Below are positions 15,801 through 22,280 of a stretch of DNA of 41,078 nt, piece by piece. The DNA is from a virus. Within the stretch, counting starts at the first letter, position 1; every line of letters begins with the position of its first letter. Made by a program: the position numbers and the translations under genes. The notes beneath the pieces are model-generated. The model had not been told where the DNA came from, made no database searches, and saw only the letters and a list, made by a program, of their open reading frames with translations. The stretch spans positions 1 through 41,078 of IMG/VR virus record IMGVR_UViG_3300047551_000963. One strand, written 5' to 3'.

Positions 15801-17611
15801 AGGCGCTCAAGTACACGCTGAGCACCGGCGACAAGCTCGAGCTGGACTACCACCCGAATGCAGCATACGGCGAGGCCCGCCCAGCCCACTTGCAGCTCTT
15901 GAAGGCCATCAAGGCGGGTCAGATCGATTCCGCCGTGCTCTACCACTCGAAGGTCAAGGCAGCAGCAGAACGGGCCAGCAAGGTCAGCGAGGCGGCCATC
16001 GTGAAGGCGCTGGGGGGCTACGGAGACCTGCGCCCCTACGGCTACAGCAAAACGGCGATTGCAGCCCTGCTCAAGAAGCGCTCGGAGAACGTCAAGAAGG
16101 ACTGGGCAGACCTGTTCGAGCAGGTGACGGGCGCCCCCTATAGCTGGGACGCCACAGCCAAGCCGAAGCCCAAGCCCAAGCCTCGCGTGCCCCAGCAGGC
16201 AGCCGCCGACACCAGCCCGCCGAAGCTCCAGCCCGGCGTGGACTTCGCGAAGGCGCAGCCTGCGCTTGAGTCCTTCGGGGCTGTCACGGTGATGGCTGAC
16301 GGCGATAAGCTCCGGGGCCAGACATGGCGCGTGCAACGGGCAGACGTCGTGTCTGCTACCAGATCAGAAGCCCGCTACTCCATCACCGGGGAGCTGGACC
16401 AGAGTATCTGGCCTGAGCTCGAGCGGACGCTACAGGCGAAGGGGGCACGCTCCAGATCCTGGGAGAGCTACGGGCGCGTCGGAATGTTCGACCCCACCAG
16501 AGACACCGCCCGCGATCCGGTCAAGAAGTTCGACGCCGGGAACGCCACCGGATTCCTGGGCAAATCGCTGGTCTACACCGCCCCCGATGGCAGCTACCGG
16601 GTCACGTTCGCCGACTCGAGCGCCTACTCTGCGATGCGGGGACGTCTACGCATCGAAGCGCTCAGCGCTGACCCTGGCGCAGCCCAGGACGTGCTCGGGA
16701 AGGCGCTCAAGGACTTGGGGCTTGACCAGTACAAGCTCGACAGTGAGCCGGATATACAGGACACCGTAATAGCTCGCGCTGCTCGAGCGCTCTGGAACAT
16801 CGAGGGCGGCGCATATCGCCCCCCGCGCACGGTAGCTGAAGCCAAGCAGCGACTGAAGGCATACGGGGTGACTAAGATCGAGGCCAAGCAGAACAGCGTG
16901 GGCTATGAGGAGCCCAGCATCCCCGGACGCTGGAAGGGCTACCGACAGAAGGGCGTAAGGTTCCTCTATCATCAATTCAGCCCGAAGGCTGAGGTGGTAC
17001 GGGGCGTCAGCGGCGCAGACGGAAGCCACGGCGGGCTGCTGTCTACCGTGGCGCGGTACGACAACGGCATCATCCGCACGGGGCTATCAAGCTCGGATGA
17101 CCTCTATAGCGGCGGTGCGAACAGCGCATTTGCCCGGATCATAGGAGACCGCACCACCAGCGCAGCGAGAAGCTGGAGCAGCAGTTACCACTACACCGCC
17201 ATCGTAAGCCCCAGGGTGTTGGACCGGGTTGACTGGTACGGCTATAATAGCGACAAATACGGGATAACAACTGGCGTATTCGACACTCGGCAGGGCGCCG
17301 ACGCCCACGTTGAGACCGTGGTCAAACGCGGCGCCAACGACAACGAGATGATGTTCCGGAATGCCATCGCTCGGGAGGATATCTTGTTCTTCGCGGTGCC
17401 GGACGACGGGATGCGGACGAACATGCTGGCCACCCTGTCGGCGGCTGGCGTGACGACGATTCGAGGGCAGGCGCTCGATGAGATGGTGGTCGTAATGAGG
17501 ACCCCCAATGACTACAGCAGGCTGAACGCAAACAACCCCGTCCACGCCTTTTTGATGGGCACACGAGACACGTGCCCGGAATGGACGGAAACCTACGGAG
17601 GAACGCCGTGA
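12884..17611 (+). CDS. gpF/SPP1 gp7-like head morphogenesis polyprotein with intein and extra domains
   Basis: The 1575-residue frame starts with a Mu gpF / SPP1 gp7-type minor head domain; residues 1-172 plus 510 onward contain RPFVLFDGIGDWR, KPRDGVIRSIDDVWW and, after intein removal, HHG-CRSGKVTLDEEDA, the usual place of the conserved Cys. An intein fills residues 173-509. Beyond it lie a Nudix-like domain (~665-800; GKLEAG at 704 and KELYEEAGL, with the first box Glu replaced by Leu), a kinase-like region (KFLLKQLTDEFKAH near 853, GEHDGHAEQYLI near 950, RIDMGQAL near 970) and a C-terminal region (~1360-1560; GGANSAFARI, DNEMMFRNAI) that might be ADP-ribosyltransferase-like. Removing the intein leaves 1238 residues. 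Head morphogenesis proteins bind the portal and help connector assembly; extra enzyme modules are unusual. Confidence 0.85.
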   Translation: MALPLPIPEFKPAEPVPFYEAITWFRQQAPWISGSSWNTMASLAALKGDQISGTVLLAVLDDVWGQMDRAVAEGKPYGSFLRDVAEHLNTKWYQADSARLKLIYHNNVGGALMAGREARMSDPDIREARPFVLFDGIGDWRQTIDICKPRDGVIRSIDDVWWKENSPLMHHGAVESSTLIQTGRGRIPARDVRCGDSVLTHTGAYRKVTTAVHKYVRRARTRILHLDSWKVIRVTDEHPILRAGTDGFIWKRADSLKVGDVLLQNPDELGRSLRCGVVDSQDCPSLSDDQRITFQIPGPCFPPGMAFPVQLDGDLEFLKGNIEVEPTDGVLRCRNLPEDAEQVVLLWGEFFPESIGNATSAVLGNGNRGHGVLEFHPAAAVCADIGVGRCLAPEVMIGTAAFGNGLGRKSADLNLINSGSDRNAMLFTPERKSPVGPAVFPLKFSDTPVLTEVLGFNKVSANTPVPDVWSSYQHRRITSISVVVEDTQLSDFTVEEDESYVAGDIVLHNCRSGKVTLDEEDAAELGGVTPSERLVGLRAAQWGWGKPASWTGWQPDPANYHAPLMEEYTQWANGMDYIHEKREWDAKWQRYAAQQKFAADAAAARAAEVIQLKSAEAELNDPTKAAVWQKQPKYDGLKMNGIPIQPAHNGYWSSVADVATGEPALPTGLGSVSTGILVMEPDGRIWVVEPKDHFGGYQHTFPKGKLEAGLSAQQNALKELYEEAGLSAEITGYVGDFKGSTGVTRYYLAKRTCGQPWTAHWESQAVKAIPVADAEQYLNTERDREVIAVLMAKKTGSPLPPGLKTYVTPPPAVPAASPYPFGLDPAKYVYSAPNHVGSTPKMVVVHPDAPGDKFLLKQLTDEFKAHAEVAGGKLYGLVNDDVVNVEMMTPSSLPAAVRGRSKLVTLQKMTPNVTGLTDVIGHKSAPDFTKLTPDQQAELIAHGIASWMAGEHDGHAEQYLISGGKLVRIDMGQALKYTLSTGDKLELDYHPNAAYGEARPAHLQLLKAIKAGQIDSAVLYHSKVKAAAERASKVSEAAIVKALGGYGDLRPYGYSKTAIAALLKKRSENVKKDWADLFEQVTGAPYSWDATAKPKPKPKPRVPQQAAADTSPPKLQPGVDFAKAQPALESFGAVTVMADGDKLRGQTWRVQRADVVSATRSEARYSITGELDQSIWPELERTLQAKGARSRSWESYGRVGMFDPTRDTARDPVKKFDAGNATGFLGKSLVYTAPDGSYRVTFADSSAYSAMRGRLRIEALSADPGAAQDVLGKALKDLGLDQYKLDSEPDIQDTVIARAARALWNIEGGAYRPPRTVAEAKQRLKAYGVTKIEAKQNSVGYEEPSIPGRWKGYRQKGVRFLYHQFSPKAEVVRGVSGADGSHGGLLSTVARYDNGIIRTGLSSSDDLYSGGANSAFARIIGDRTTSAARSWSSSYHYTAIVSPRVLDRVDWYGYNSDKYGITTGVFDTRQGADAHVETVVKRGANDNEMMFRNAIAREDILFFAVPDDGMRTNMLATLSAAGVTTIRGQALDEMVVVMRTPNDYSRLNANNPVHAFLMGTRDTCPEWTETYGGTP
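13400..14410 (+). other. In-frame intein (Ala1 type) in the head morphogenesis protein
   Basis: The 337-residue insert begins with block A AVESSTLIQTGRGRIPARD, with Ala in place of the usual Cys1 or Ser1, then CGDSVLTH. Block B is VIRVTDEHPIL with the TxxH motif, followed by WKRADSLKVGDVLL. Block F is SDFTVEEDESYVAGDIVL, and block G ends in His-Asn at 14405-14410 followed by Cys+1 at 14411. These are the residues known to be needed for splicing in Ala1 (KlbA-like, class 2) inteins, where Cys+1 attacks the N-junction directly. No Cys is present at the block F position expected of class 3 inteins. The splicing halves are about 13400-13690 and 14306-14410; the middle is overlapped by the antisense endonuclease gene. 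Confidence 0.85.
13553..14305 (-). CDS. Antisense Vsr/DUF559-like homing endonuclease inside the intein
   Basis: On the minus strand an open frame encodes a 250-residue protein from ATG 14305 (GAGG lies about 10 bases upstream; an in-frame TTG at 14347 would add 14 residues). Residues ~28-55 form a helix-turn-helix (SIRELEREYG, LSLWCKKHGI). LKNPM near 101 resembles a NUMOD-type DNA-binding motif. The nuclease core reads TPQEYYLLGIFG (127-), then FNLDIAF (D153), VAIELDGKGH (E164, D166, H170), ARDLKRD and GWTILRIYN, matching the Vsr/EDxHD-related endonuclease pattern. This family is known from homing endonucleases lying between split-intein halves. Here the gene occupies the usual endonuclease position of the intein but in reverse. 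GC is lower (about 50-60% in sampled lines) than in the flanking gene. Confidence 0.8.
   Translation of the reverse strand: MLVAGPDIRDRGICANLIESEHFGKHRSIRELEREYGWANGRLSLWCKKHGIAVRSRIDQVKISGFTPEAVAKRSGANHYLWGKTSADSDICANSSRRMKLKNPMATIPVAEHRARSIADTFREKLTPQEYYLLGIFGQIATAQHPIGRFNLDIAFEKFKVAIELDGKGHTGRKARARDLKRDSLIVAQGWTILRIYNAAAQRPAKLIRVLKQYIPDLQTVCPLPDEPVRTGPEYRVLVRDANNLPGIKV
14396..14424 (-). promoter_or_regulatory. Candidate minus-strand promoter for the endonuclease
   Basis: Read on the minus strand, TTGCCT (complement of 14419-14424) and TACAAT (complement of 14396-14401) are 17 bases apart. The -10 lies in intein block G and the -35 in the flanking extein, so the promoter exists only when the intein is inserted. 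It would start RNA about 85 bases upstream of ATG 14305. Confidence 0.45.
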
Positions 17612-17949
17612 ATAGGGCAGCTATTGCGTATGTGGTGACCCGGCTGGGGCTGGATCGCCCCCCGCTGATCGCCAAGTGTATCGTGGAGGAGACCCCGGAG
17701 GGCATCCGAGCGCTGATCGACGATGGCAGCGGCCCCCGGTGGTGCCCTCGGGAGGGCGTGGGGGCGGCTGCGGAGACTGAAGACGAGCTTGAGCTTGCCT
17801 GCGATCCTTCGGCGGGACACTTCGGGGAGACGGGGGTCAAGCTCCAGCCCGCTACTGTCGAGCGCTGGAACGCGCTGGCGGAGCTCCGCCCGGAAATGAT
17901 CCCAGTCGCCAACTTCGATGAAATGACCGAACGGCTGAGGGGGTTCTGA
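17608..17949 (+). CDS. Hypothetical protein, first gene of second accessory block
   Basis: The 113-residue product starts at GTG 17608, overlapping the previous stop (GTGA) and preceded by GGAGGA at 17597-17602. An upstream in-frame ATG at 17572 is less likely, as it lies inside the previous gene without such a site. The sequence is acidic with an IAYVVTRLGL opening and VERWNALAELRPEMI near the end. Family not recognised. Confidence 0.65.
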   Translation: MNRAAIAYVVTRLGLDRPPLIAKCIVEETPEGIRALIDDGSGPRWCPREGVGAAAETEDELELACDPSAGHFGETGVKLQPATVERWNALAELRPEMIPVANFDEMTERLRGF

Positions 17950-18290
17950 TGTGGATCATGAGCCGCTACGGGTTTTTCAGCATCGTCCAGAAGGACGACG
18001 GCATCCACATCCGGGCACGTGAGCGGGGCGATCTCTATTGGCTGCTGTCGGTAGCCAAGGTGCAGCCGCCTCCAAAGGTGCTGGAGACGCCGACGAATGA
18101 CTACCGCTGGCGGGTTGTGGTGGATCGTCCAGTGCTTGAGCGGGTGATGGCCACACTCGGGGATTCGGTGGACTACCCCAACTTCAAGGCGCAGATCGAC
18201 CGGGATCCAGCGCAGCGGCGGAAGCCCTACCACGAAGTCTGGGCGGTGCTCGCACGAGCCCTCGGGGCATACGGGAAGAAAGGAGAATAA
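17949..18290 (+). CDS. Conserved small hypothetical protein (MWI-type)
   Basis: The 113-residue product begins MWIMSRYGFFSIVQKDDG, continues with IHIRARERGDLYWLL, then DYRWRVVVDRPVLERVM, VDYPNFKAQI and ends in YHEVWAVLARALG. I recognise this pattern from a conserved bacterial protein family of unknown function: an alpha-beta protein with a YPNFK motif and a C-terminal YHxVW. ATG 17949 overlaps the previous stop (TGATG). Its role in a phage is unknown. Confidence 0.7.
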   Translation: MWIMSRYGFFSIVQKDDGIHIRARERGDLYWLLSVAKVQPPPKVLETPTNDYRWRVVVDRPVLERVMATLGDSVDYPNFKAQIDRDPAQRRKPYHEVWAVLARALGAYGKKGE

Positions 18291-18296
18291 AACGCT

Positions 18297-18324
18297 TGCG
18301 CTTTTTCAAGCGCTCGGGTACTGT
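18297..18324 (+). promoter_or_regulatory. Candidate promoter for the 18363-22612 genes
   Basis: TTGCGC (18297-18302) and TACTGT (18319-18324) are 16 bases apart in the 72-base gap before the ASCH-like gene. The -35 lies inside a hairpin-forming palindrome (18298-18313; six-base arms with a TTTC loop). Confidence 0.45.
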
Positions 18325-18328
18325 AAAG

Positions 18329-18346
18329 GGGTGCAATCAAGCACCC
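18329..18346 (+). promoter_or_regulatory. Perfect 6-bp hairpin in the 5' leader
   Basis: GGGTGC (18329-18334) and GCACCC (18341-18346) pair perfectly around a six-base loop, just downstream of the candidate promoter and six bases before the GGAGG of the next gene. It could influence RNA stability or translation, or be a protein-binding site. Confidence 0.4.
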
Positions 18347-18362
18347 AACGATGGAGGCGAAG

Positions 18363-19046
18363 ATGAAGTCGAGACCCCTGCTGATGAAAGGCCCGCTTGT
18401 GCGTCGCACGCTGAGCGGCGAGAAAACCGAGACCCGGCGGCTGGTGAAATACAGCCCGACAACTGGCGATCCAGAAGACTGGTGCGACAGAATTCATGAT
18501 TCGGAATTCAAACGAACCATAGGAGACTTTCGCCGGTTCTGCCCTTACGGACGCGTCGGTGATGAACTGTGGATCCGCGAGACATGGGCACCCGGCGATC
18601 TGCTGGTGCAGCAGCACGAGAGCGACCCGCCCGAGTATGTGGCCTATCGGGCTGATGACAGCCTTCGACGGGTTCAGGCTGGGGCGCCCCCTTCCGAAGA
18701 CCTCAGAGACAACGCAACGCCGCCCGTGGGCGTCTGGCGTCCGGCGATTTTCATGCCTCAAGTCGCATGTCGCCTTCGGGTGCGGATCGTAGAGGTGGGC
18801 ATCGAGCCCGTGCAGCACATCACCAACGCCGAAGCAAGGGACGAGGGGGTGGCGACCCTCGCGAACGCTGACTTGCTCGAGATGGGCGTCAGCCGGAAGC
18901 GGAGCCCCGGCGACATGTACTTGAGCAGCGCCAGCCCCCGCGAGCGGTTCCAGCTCGTTTGGGACCTGATCAACGGCGACAAGCCCGGCGCTCGGTGGGC
19001 GGATGACCCCTACGTGTGGGTTGTCCGGTATGAGGTGGTGCGATGA
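18363..19046 (+). CDS. ASCH-like phage protein
   Basis: The 227-residue product begins MKSRPLLMKGPLVRRTLSGEKTETRR and contains CPYGRVGDELWIRETWAPGD. Both stretches are characteristic of the phage ASCH-domain (PUA-like, proposed RNA-binding) proteins often annotated as morphogenetic. The C-terminal FQLVWDLINGDKPGARWADDPYVWVVRYEVV also matches. ATG 18363 is chosen over ATG 18351 because GGAGG at 18353-18357 lies immediately upstream. It couples to the next gene by ATGA. Confidence 0.75.
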   Translation: MKSRPLLMKGPLVRRTLSGEKTETRRLVKYSPTTGDPEDWCDRIHDSEFKRTIGDFRRFCPYGRVGDELWIRETWAPGDLLVQQHESDPPEYVAYRADDSLRRVQAGAPPSEDLRDNATPPVGVWRPAIFMPQVACRLRVRIVEVGIEPVQHITNAEARDEGVATLANADLLEMGVSRKRSPGDMYLSSASPRERFQLVWDLINGDKPGARWADDPYVWVVRYEVVR

Positions 19047-19228
19047 CCCCCAAGATCCGAGATGCCCGCTGCCCCGTGTGCGGGGCGCTGGTGAGGCAGC
19101 GAAAGGATGGCTCGGTCCGGATTCACCGGTCCAAGCAGGAACGGTGCATCGTGATCAATGGGGCGCTTGTGAGCCTGGGCATGTGCCTGGGCTCGGGCAT
19201 GCCCGTTAAGGAGGTGGAACGTGGGTAA
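19043..19228 (+). CDS. Small Cys-containing hypothetical protein
   Basis: The 61-residue product starts at ATG 19043 overlapping the previous stop. It has one CPVCG knuckle (residues 10-14) followed by basic residues, with two further Cys (34 and 48) that might complete a metal site. Function unknown; perhaps nucleic-acid binding. Confidence 0.6.
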   Translation: MTPKIRDARCPVCGALVRQRKDGSVRIHRSKQERCIVINGALVSLGMCLGSGMPVKEVERG

Positions 19229-19445
19229 TTACGACCATCCCGCCCATTATGGCGGAGAGCACAGCACATATGAGGCGATCAAGGTCATCGAGGCTTGGGA
19301 TCTCAACTTCTGTTTAGGCAATGTCGTGAAGTACATCTGCCGATTCGGGAAAAAGCCGACAGACGGGTCATTCATCGATGACCTTCGGAAGGCGCGATGG
19401 TATCTGGATCGCGAGATCCAGCGGCTCGAGAAGGAATGCCAATGA
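19221..19445 (+). CDS. DUF3310-family (SaV-like) protein
   Basis: The 74-residue product starts at GTG 19221 after AAGGAGGTGG. It shows the family pattern HPAHYGG, EAIKVIEAW, FCLGNVVKYICRFGKK and DLRKARWYLDREI. DUF3310 proteins are short helical phage proteins, sometimes described as nucleotide kinases in annotation, with no settled activity. It is coupled to the methyltransferase start at 19442. Confidence 0.85.
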   Translation: MGNYDHPAHYGGEHSTYEAIKVIEAWDLNFCLGNVVKYICRFGKKPTDGSFIDDLRKARWYLDREIQRLEKECQ

Positions 19446-20890
19446 CTGAGCACATCTACACGGTCCTACACCTATTCTGCGGCCTCGGCGGGGGCTCGCT
19501 CGGATTCGCCCAGGCTCGGGCCTCCTGGCGGGGCCTGGATGGGCGCTTCAAGAACGTCGCGGGCGTGGATGTGGACCCCGACGCCTGCGCGGCATACGAG
19601 GCGCTGACGGGCTCTCCAGCGCACCGGCTGGACCTCTTCAGCCGAGAGGATTACGAGGCATTCCACGGGCACGAGCCCCCTGCCGAGTGGCAGGAGGTGT
19701 CGGCGCAGCTGCTGCGGGATCTGGTCGGCGAGTGCCCGGATGTCGTGTTCTTGTCGGCCCCGTGCAAGGGCTTCTCGGGCCTCCTGCCGACAGCGCAGGC
19801 GGAGAGCGCCAAATATCAAGCCCTGAACCGGCTCGCGCTGCGGGCTGTGTGGCTGCTGCTCGAGGCTTGGCCGGAGGGGCCTCGCGTGATCTTGTTTGAG
19901 AATGTGCCCCGGATCCGGCAGCGTGGTGCGGATCTGCTCCGGCAGATCGAGGGCACCCTGAAGGCATACGGCTTCGCGTGGCAGACGGCAGACCACGATG
20001 CCGGGGTGATCGGTGGGCTGGGTCAGCACCGGATGCGCTTTCTCGGCATCGGGCGCAACACTCGGCGGGTCAAGCCGTTCGTCTACCAGCCGCCGGCGCT
20101 TCCGCTGCTGTCCATCGGTGACGTGCTCAGCCCCCTTCCGCTTCCGGACGATCCCCGGTGCGGCAGCATGCATCGCCTGCCCCGGCTGAAGTGGATCACG
20201 TGGCTGCGGCTTGCCTTGATCCGGGCTGGGAAGGATTGGCGCGACTTGCGGGACATGCCCGAAGTCCAGCTCGAGCACGAACCCCGGCGGGGTGTGTGGC
20301 GCGTGGTGCCGGGATCGGATGTGTTAGCCGTCGCTGAAGCCGTTATGCCTGACGGCACGGTACTGAGGGCGAACGGCTACCGCATCCAGCGCTGGGAGGC
20401 GACTGCGCACACGGTCACGGGGGCTGTAGCGCCGATTGCGGGTGGTCCGTGCGTCGCTGACCCTCGGCTGGGGTGCGAGCCCAGGCGGGGAACCTACGGC
20501 GTGATGGCGTGGGACCAGACAGCCCCGACCGTGATCGGCTCGCTGGACGTGCACGCCGGTACGGCAGCGGTAGCGGACCCTCGCCCGGCACCCGACCGGG
20601 ACTACCCGGTGATCGTGTCGCTTGACGGCACGTGGCACCGCCCCCTAACGACGCTGGAGCTTGCAGCGCTTCAAGGGCTGCCGATGCAGGACGCCCAGGG
20701 CAAGTGGCTCGAGCTTCCCGGCTCGGACGCCAAGCGGCGAGAACTGATTGGAAACGCCGTCCCCCCTCCGGCTGCAAGGGCGATGGCGGAGACGATCCTT
20801 GTTTCTCTTTTGGCCAGCTCCGCCGGGGTTGGCTTCATTCTCGGCTCGACCCCGGTTTGGGTGGACCAATATCAGGAGGTGGCGCAATGA
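19442..20890 (+). CDS. DNA cytosine-C5 methyltransferase (Dcm-like)
   Basis: The 482-residue enzyme shows ordered C5-methyltransferase motifs: I LFCGLGGGSLGF (11-22), IV APCKGFSG with catalytic Cys at 108, VI FENVPRI, VIII QHRMRFLGIG and X IGNAVPPPAARAM. Motif IV has Lys after the PC pair instead of the usual Gln, and motif I has CGLGG rather than AGxGG. The target recognition region lies between about residues 200 and 420 and contains two similar repeats (EPRRGVWRVV, EPRRGTYGVM). ATG 19442 overlaps the previous stop (ATGA). A protective role against host restriction is likely; no cognate nuclease was seen. Confidence 0.88.
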   Translation: MTEHIYTVLHLFCGLGGGSLGFAQARASWRGLDGRFKNVAGVDVDPDACAAYEALTGSPAHRLDLFSREDYEAFHGHEPPAEWQEVSAQLLRDLVGECPDVVFLSAPCKGFSGLLPTAQAESAKYQALNRLALRAVWLLLEAWPEGPRVILFENVPRIRQRGADLLRQIEGTLKAYGFAWQTADHDAGVIGGLGQHRMRFLGIGRNTRRVKPFVYQPPALPLLSIGDVLSPLPLPDDPRCGSMHRLPRLKWITWLRLALIRAGKDWRDLRDMPEVQLEHEPRRGVWRVVPGSDVLAVAEAVMPDGTVLRANGYRIQRWEATAHTVTGAVAPIAGGPCVADPRLGCEPRRGTYGVMAWDQTAPTVIGSLDVHAGTAAVADPRPAPDRDYPVIVSLDGTWHRPLTTLELAALQGLPMQDAQGKWLELPGSDAKRRELIGNAVPPPAARAMAETILVSLLASSAGVGFILGSTPVWVDQYQEVAQ

Positions 20891-21069
20891 TGACGGAAGA
20901 AGAACTGCGAAAGCTCATGCGGGAACTGACCGATGATCAGATAGAAGAGCTGATGGAATCTCGTGGCGGGTGCTCATGTCACGATAGCCCGCCGTGCCCG
21001 GCGCATTCAGACCCACTCACGCTGGAGGAAGCGCTTGAGCTTGGCTTTATTGGGGAGGTGACGCAATGA
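20887..21069 (+). CDS. Small acidic hypothetical protein
   Basis: The 60-residue product starts at ATG 20887 overlapping the methyltransferase stop. It is helical and acidic at the N-terminus (EEELRKLMRELTDDQIEELM), then has CSCHDSPPCPAH, a compact Cys/His cluster that may bind metal. It ends overlapping the next ATG (ATGA). Confidence 0.6.
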   Translation: MMTEEELRKLMRELTDDQIEELMESRGGCSCHDSPPCPAHSDPLTLEEALELGFIGEVTQ

Positions 21070-21284
21070 AATTCATGGTACGCGAGATCGTGCAAGAGGA
21101 TGAGCCAGCCGTAATGATAGATGCGGAGTCTGTCACAGATGCTGTGCAGCAGTATTTTGACGCCCGCCCCGATGTGTTGGACGGGTACACGCTGATGGAA
21201 GTCACGGGGCCCGGCGGCGTGCCTTATTGCTACTGGGCGCATGTTGGCACCATCATCGGGGATACGCCATCCCCGACCGGCTGA
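21066..21284 (+). CDS. Small hypothetical protein
   Basis: The 72-residue product is coupled to the previous gene by ATGA. The pattern KFMVREIVQEDEPAVMI, DAESVTDAVQQYFDARP and TLMEVTG suggests a small alpha-beta fold. No family recognised. Confidence 0.6.
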   Translation: MKFMVREIVQEDEPAVMIDAESVTDAVQQYFDARPDVLDGYTLMEVTGPGGVPYCYWAHVGTIIGDTPSPTG

Positions 21285-21298
21285 CGTGAGGGCGAGGA

Positions 21299-21589
21299 AT
21301 GACAAGCGTGAGCGTGCGGTATCAGGTCCCTGGCGGTGTTCCGACGGTAGCCGGAGTGAAGGAATGGATGCAGGGTGCCGGGTATCCCCTGGGCACCGTT
21401 CACAAGCAGATCGAGGAGCTGGAGCAGGCTATCTTGATGGCGGAAGCTCGAGCCCGGCTGACTCGGCGGAAGGCACCCAAGGGTTCCGGCGGGGCTGTTT
21501 GGCGAGTCTGGAAGCCTGCCCGGCTACCGGAGATGACGGCGGAAACTGAGCGGCCTCTGGTCGCTATCACAGCGGAGTGGGAAAAATGA
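21299..21589 (+). CDS. Hypothetical protein
   Basis: The 96-residue product starts at ATG 21299 after GAGGGCGAGG. It contains a helix near residues 30-55 (TVHKQIEELEQAILMAEARA) and a basic stretch RRKAPKGSG. No family recognised. Its stop overlaps the next ATG. Confidence 0.6.
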   Translation: MTSVSVRYQVPGGVPTVAGVKEWMQGAGYPLGTVHKQIEELEQAILMAEARARLTRRKAPKGSGGAVWRVWKPARLPEMTAETERPLVAITAEWEK

Positions 21590-21918
21590 GCCTGAACGCA
21601 TGCCCCTTTTGCGGGGGTGATGGAATGATTGACAGTGCAGACCACGGGCACGAAGACGGGATCTGTTGGCTCGTCCTGTGCCGTTCATGCGGCGCAGAAG
21701 GCCCCTGGGACCACCAGCAAGGCGCTGCAATCCGGCTGTGGAATGCCCGCTATACCCGGCTTCAGCCCGCGCCCACGTGCGGCGTCTGTGGGCATGTGGC
21801 ACGGGAGGAATCCGGGCTGGTGCCGGTGCGCGAGGGCGAGATAGTCGAAATGGGCACCGATGGAGCCGAAATGCGCCACCTGTGCGAGGCACACTTGGCG
21901 GAATGGAGGCGACGATGA
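21586..21918 (+). CDS. Lar-like zinc-finger protein with second Cys cluster
   Basis: The 110-residue product starts at ATG 21586 (ATGA overlap). It opens with the Lar-family signature NACPFCGGDG, then CRSCGAEGPWD and AAIRLWNARY. Lar-type proteins were named for restriction alleviation. A second knuckle CGVCGH and a later HLCEAH suggest another zinc site at the C-terminus, longer than the usual ~60-residue Lar protein. An anti-restriction role would fit the nearby methyltransferases. Confidence 0.75.
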   Translation: MSLNACPFCGGDGMIDSADHGHEDGICWLVLCRSCGAEGPWDHQQGAAIRLWNARYTRLQPAPTCGVCGHVAREESGLVPVREGEIVEMGTDGAEMRHLCEAHLAEWRRR

Positions 21919-22280
21919 CAAGCCGAGAGAAGCGCGCATTGGCCGCGCAGGGGATTGATTGGCGGGTTCGCGAGTCGGAGAAACACGCCGAGCGGGGCAT
22001 GTGCCAACTCGACTTTGCGGGGCGCGTCCTGTCCATCGAAGACGGGCAGGTCCGGCTGGCGCTCGAGGGTCTGACGCCAGAGCTGGCATTGACCTACCAC
22101 ACCGTCGCAGCCATGTACTTGGTTCGGGACGGGCGCATCCCTCGAGGCAAGGTGCAGATCCCATGGGCGGATCTTGAGGTGTTCCTGCGGGATTCCGTGG
22201 GGCTTGCGCTCGACGGCAAGGTGCACGTGTGCACGCCAGACGGGCAGGTAGCTACGCTCAGGCTGGAGGGGGACGTATGA
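21915..22280 (+). CDS. Hypothetical protein
   Basis: The 121-residue product starts at ATG 21915 overlapping the Lar-like stop, with GGAGGCG upstream. After a basic helix (TSREKRALAAQGIDWRV) it becomes beta-rich (VLSIEDGQVRLALEG, GRIPRGKVQIPWADLEVFL). No family recognised. Confidence 0.6.
   Translation: MTSREKRALAAQGIDWRVRESEKHAERGMCQLDFAGRVLSIEDGQVRLALEGLTPELALTYHTVAAMYLVRDGRIPRGKVQIPWADLEVFLRDSVGLALDGKVHVCTPDGQVATLRLEGDV

Noticed and set aside
15059-16336. 425-codon minus-strand open frame opposite the Nudix/kinase-like region
   Set aside because: Leu/His/Arg/Gly-rich with no motifs; a shadow of the plus-strand gene, which shows clear domain patterns.
18293-18312. Plus-strand terminator from the CGCTTG/CAAGCG hairpin
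   Set aside because: No T-run follows on the plus strand, and a candidate promoter overlaps it. On the minus strand a T-rich run does follow, but no minus-strand gene needing termination lies nearby.
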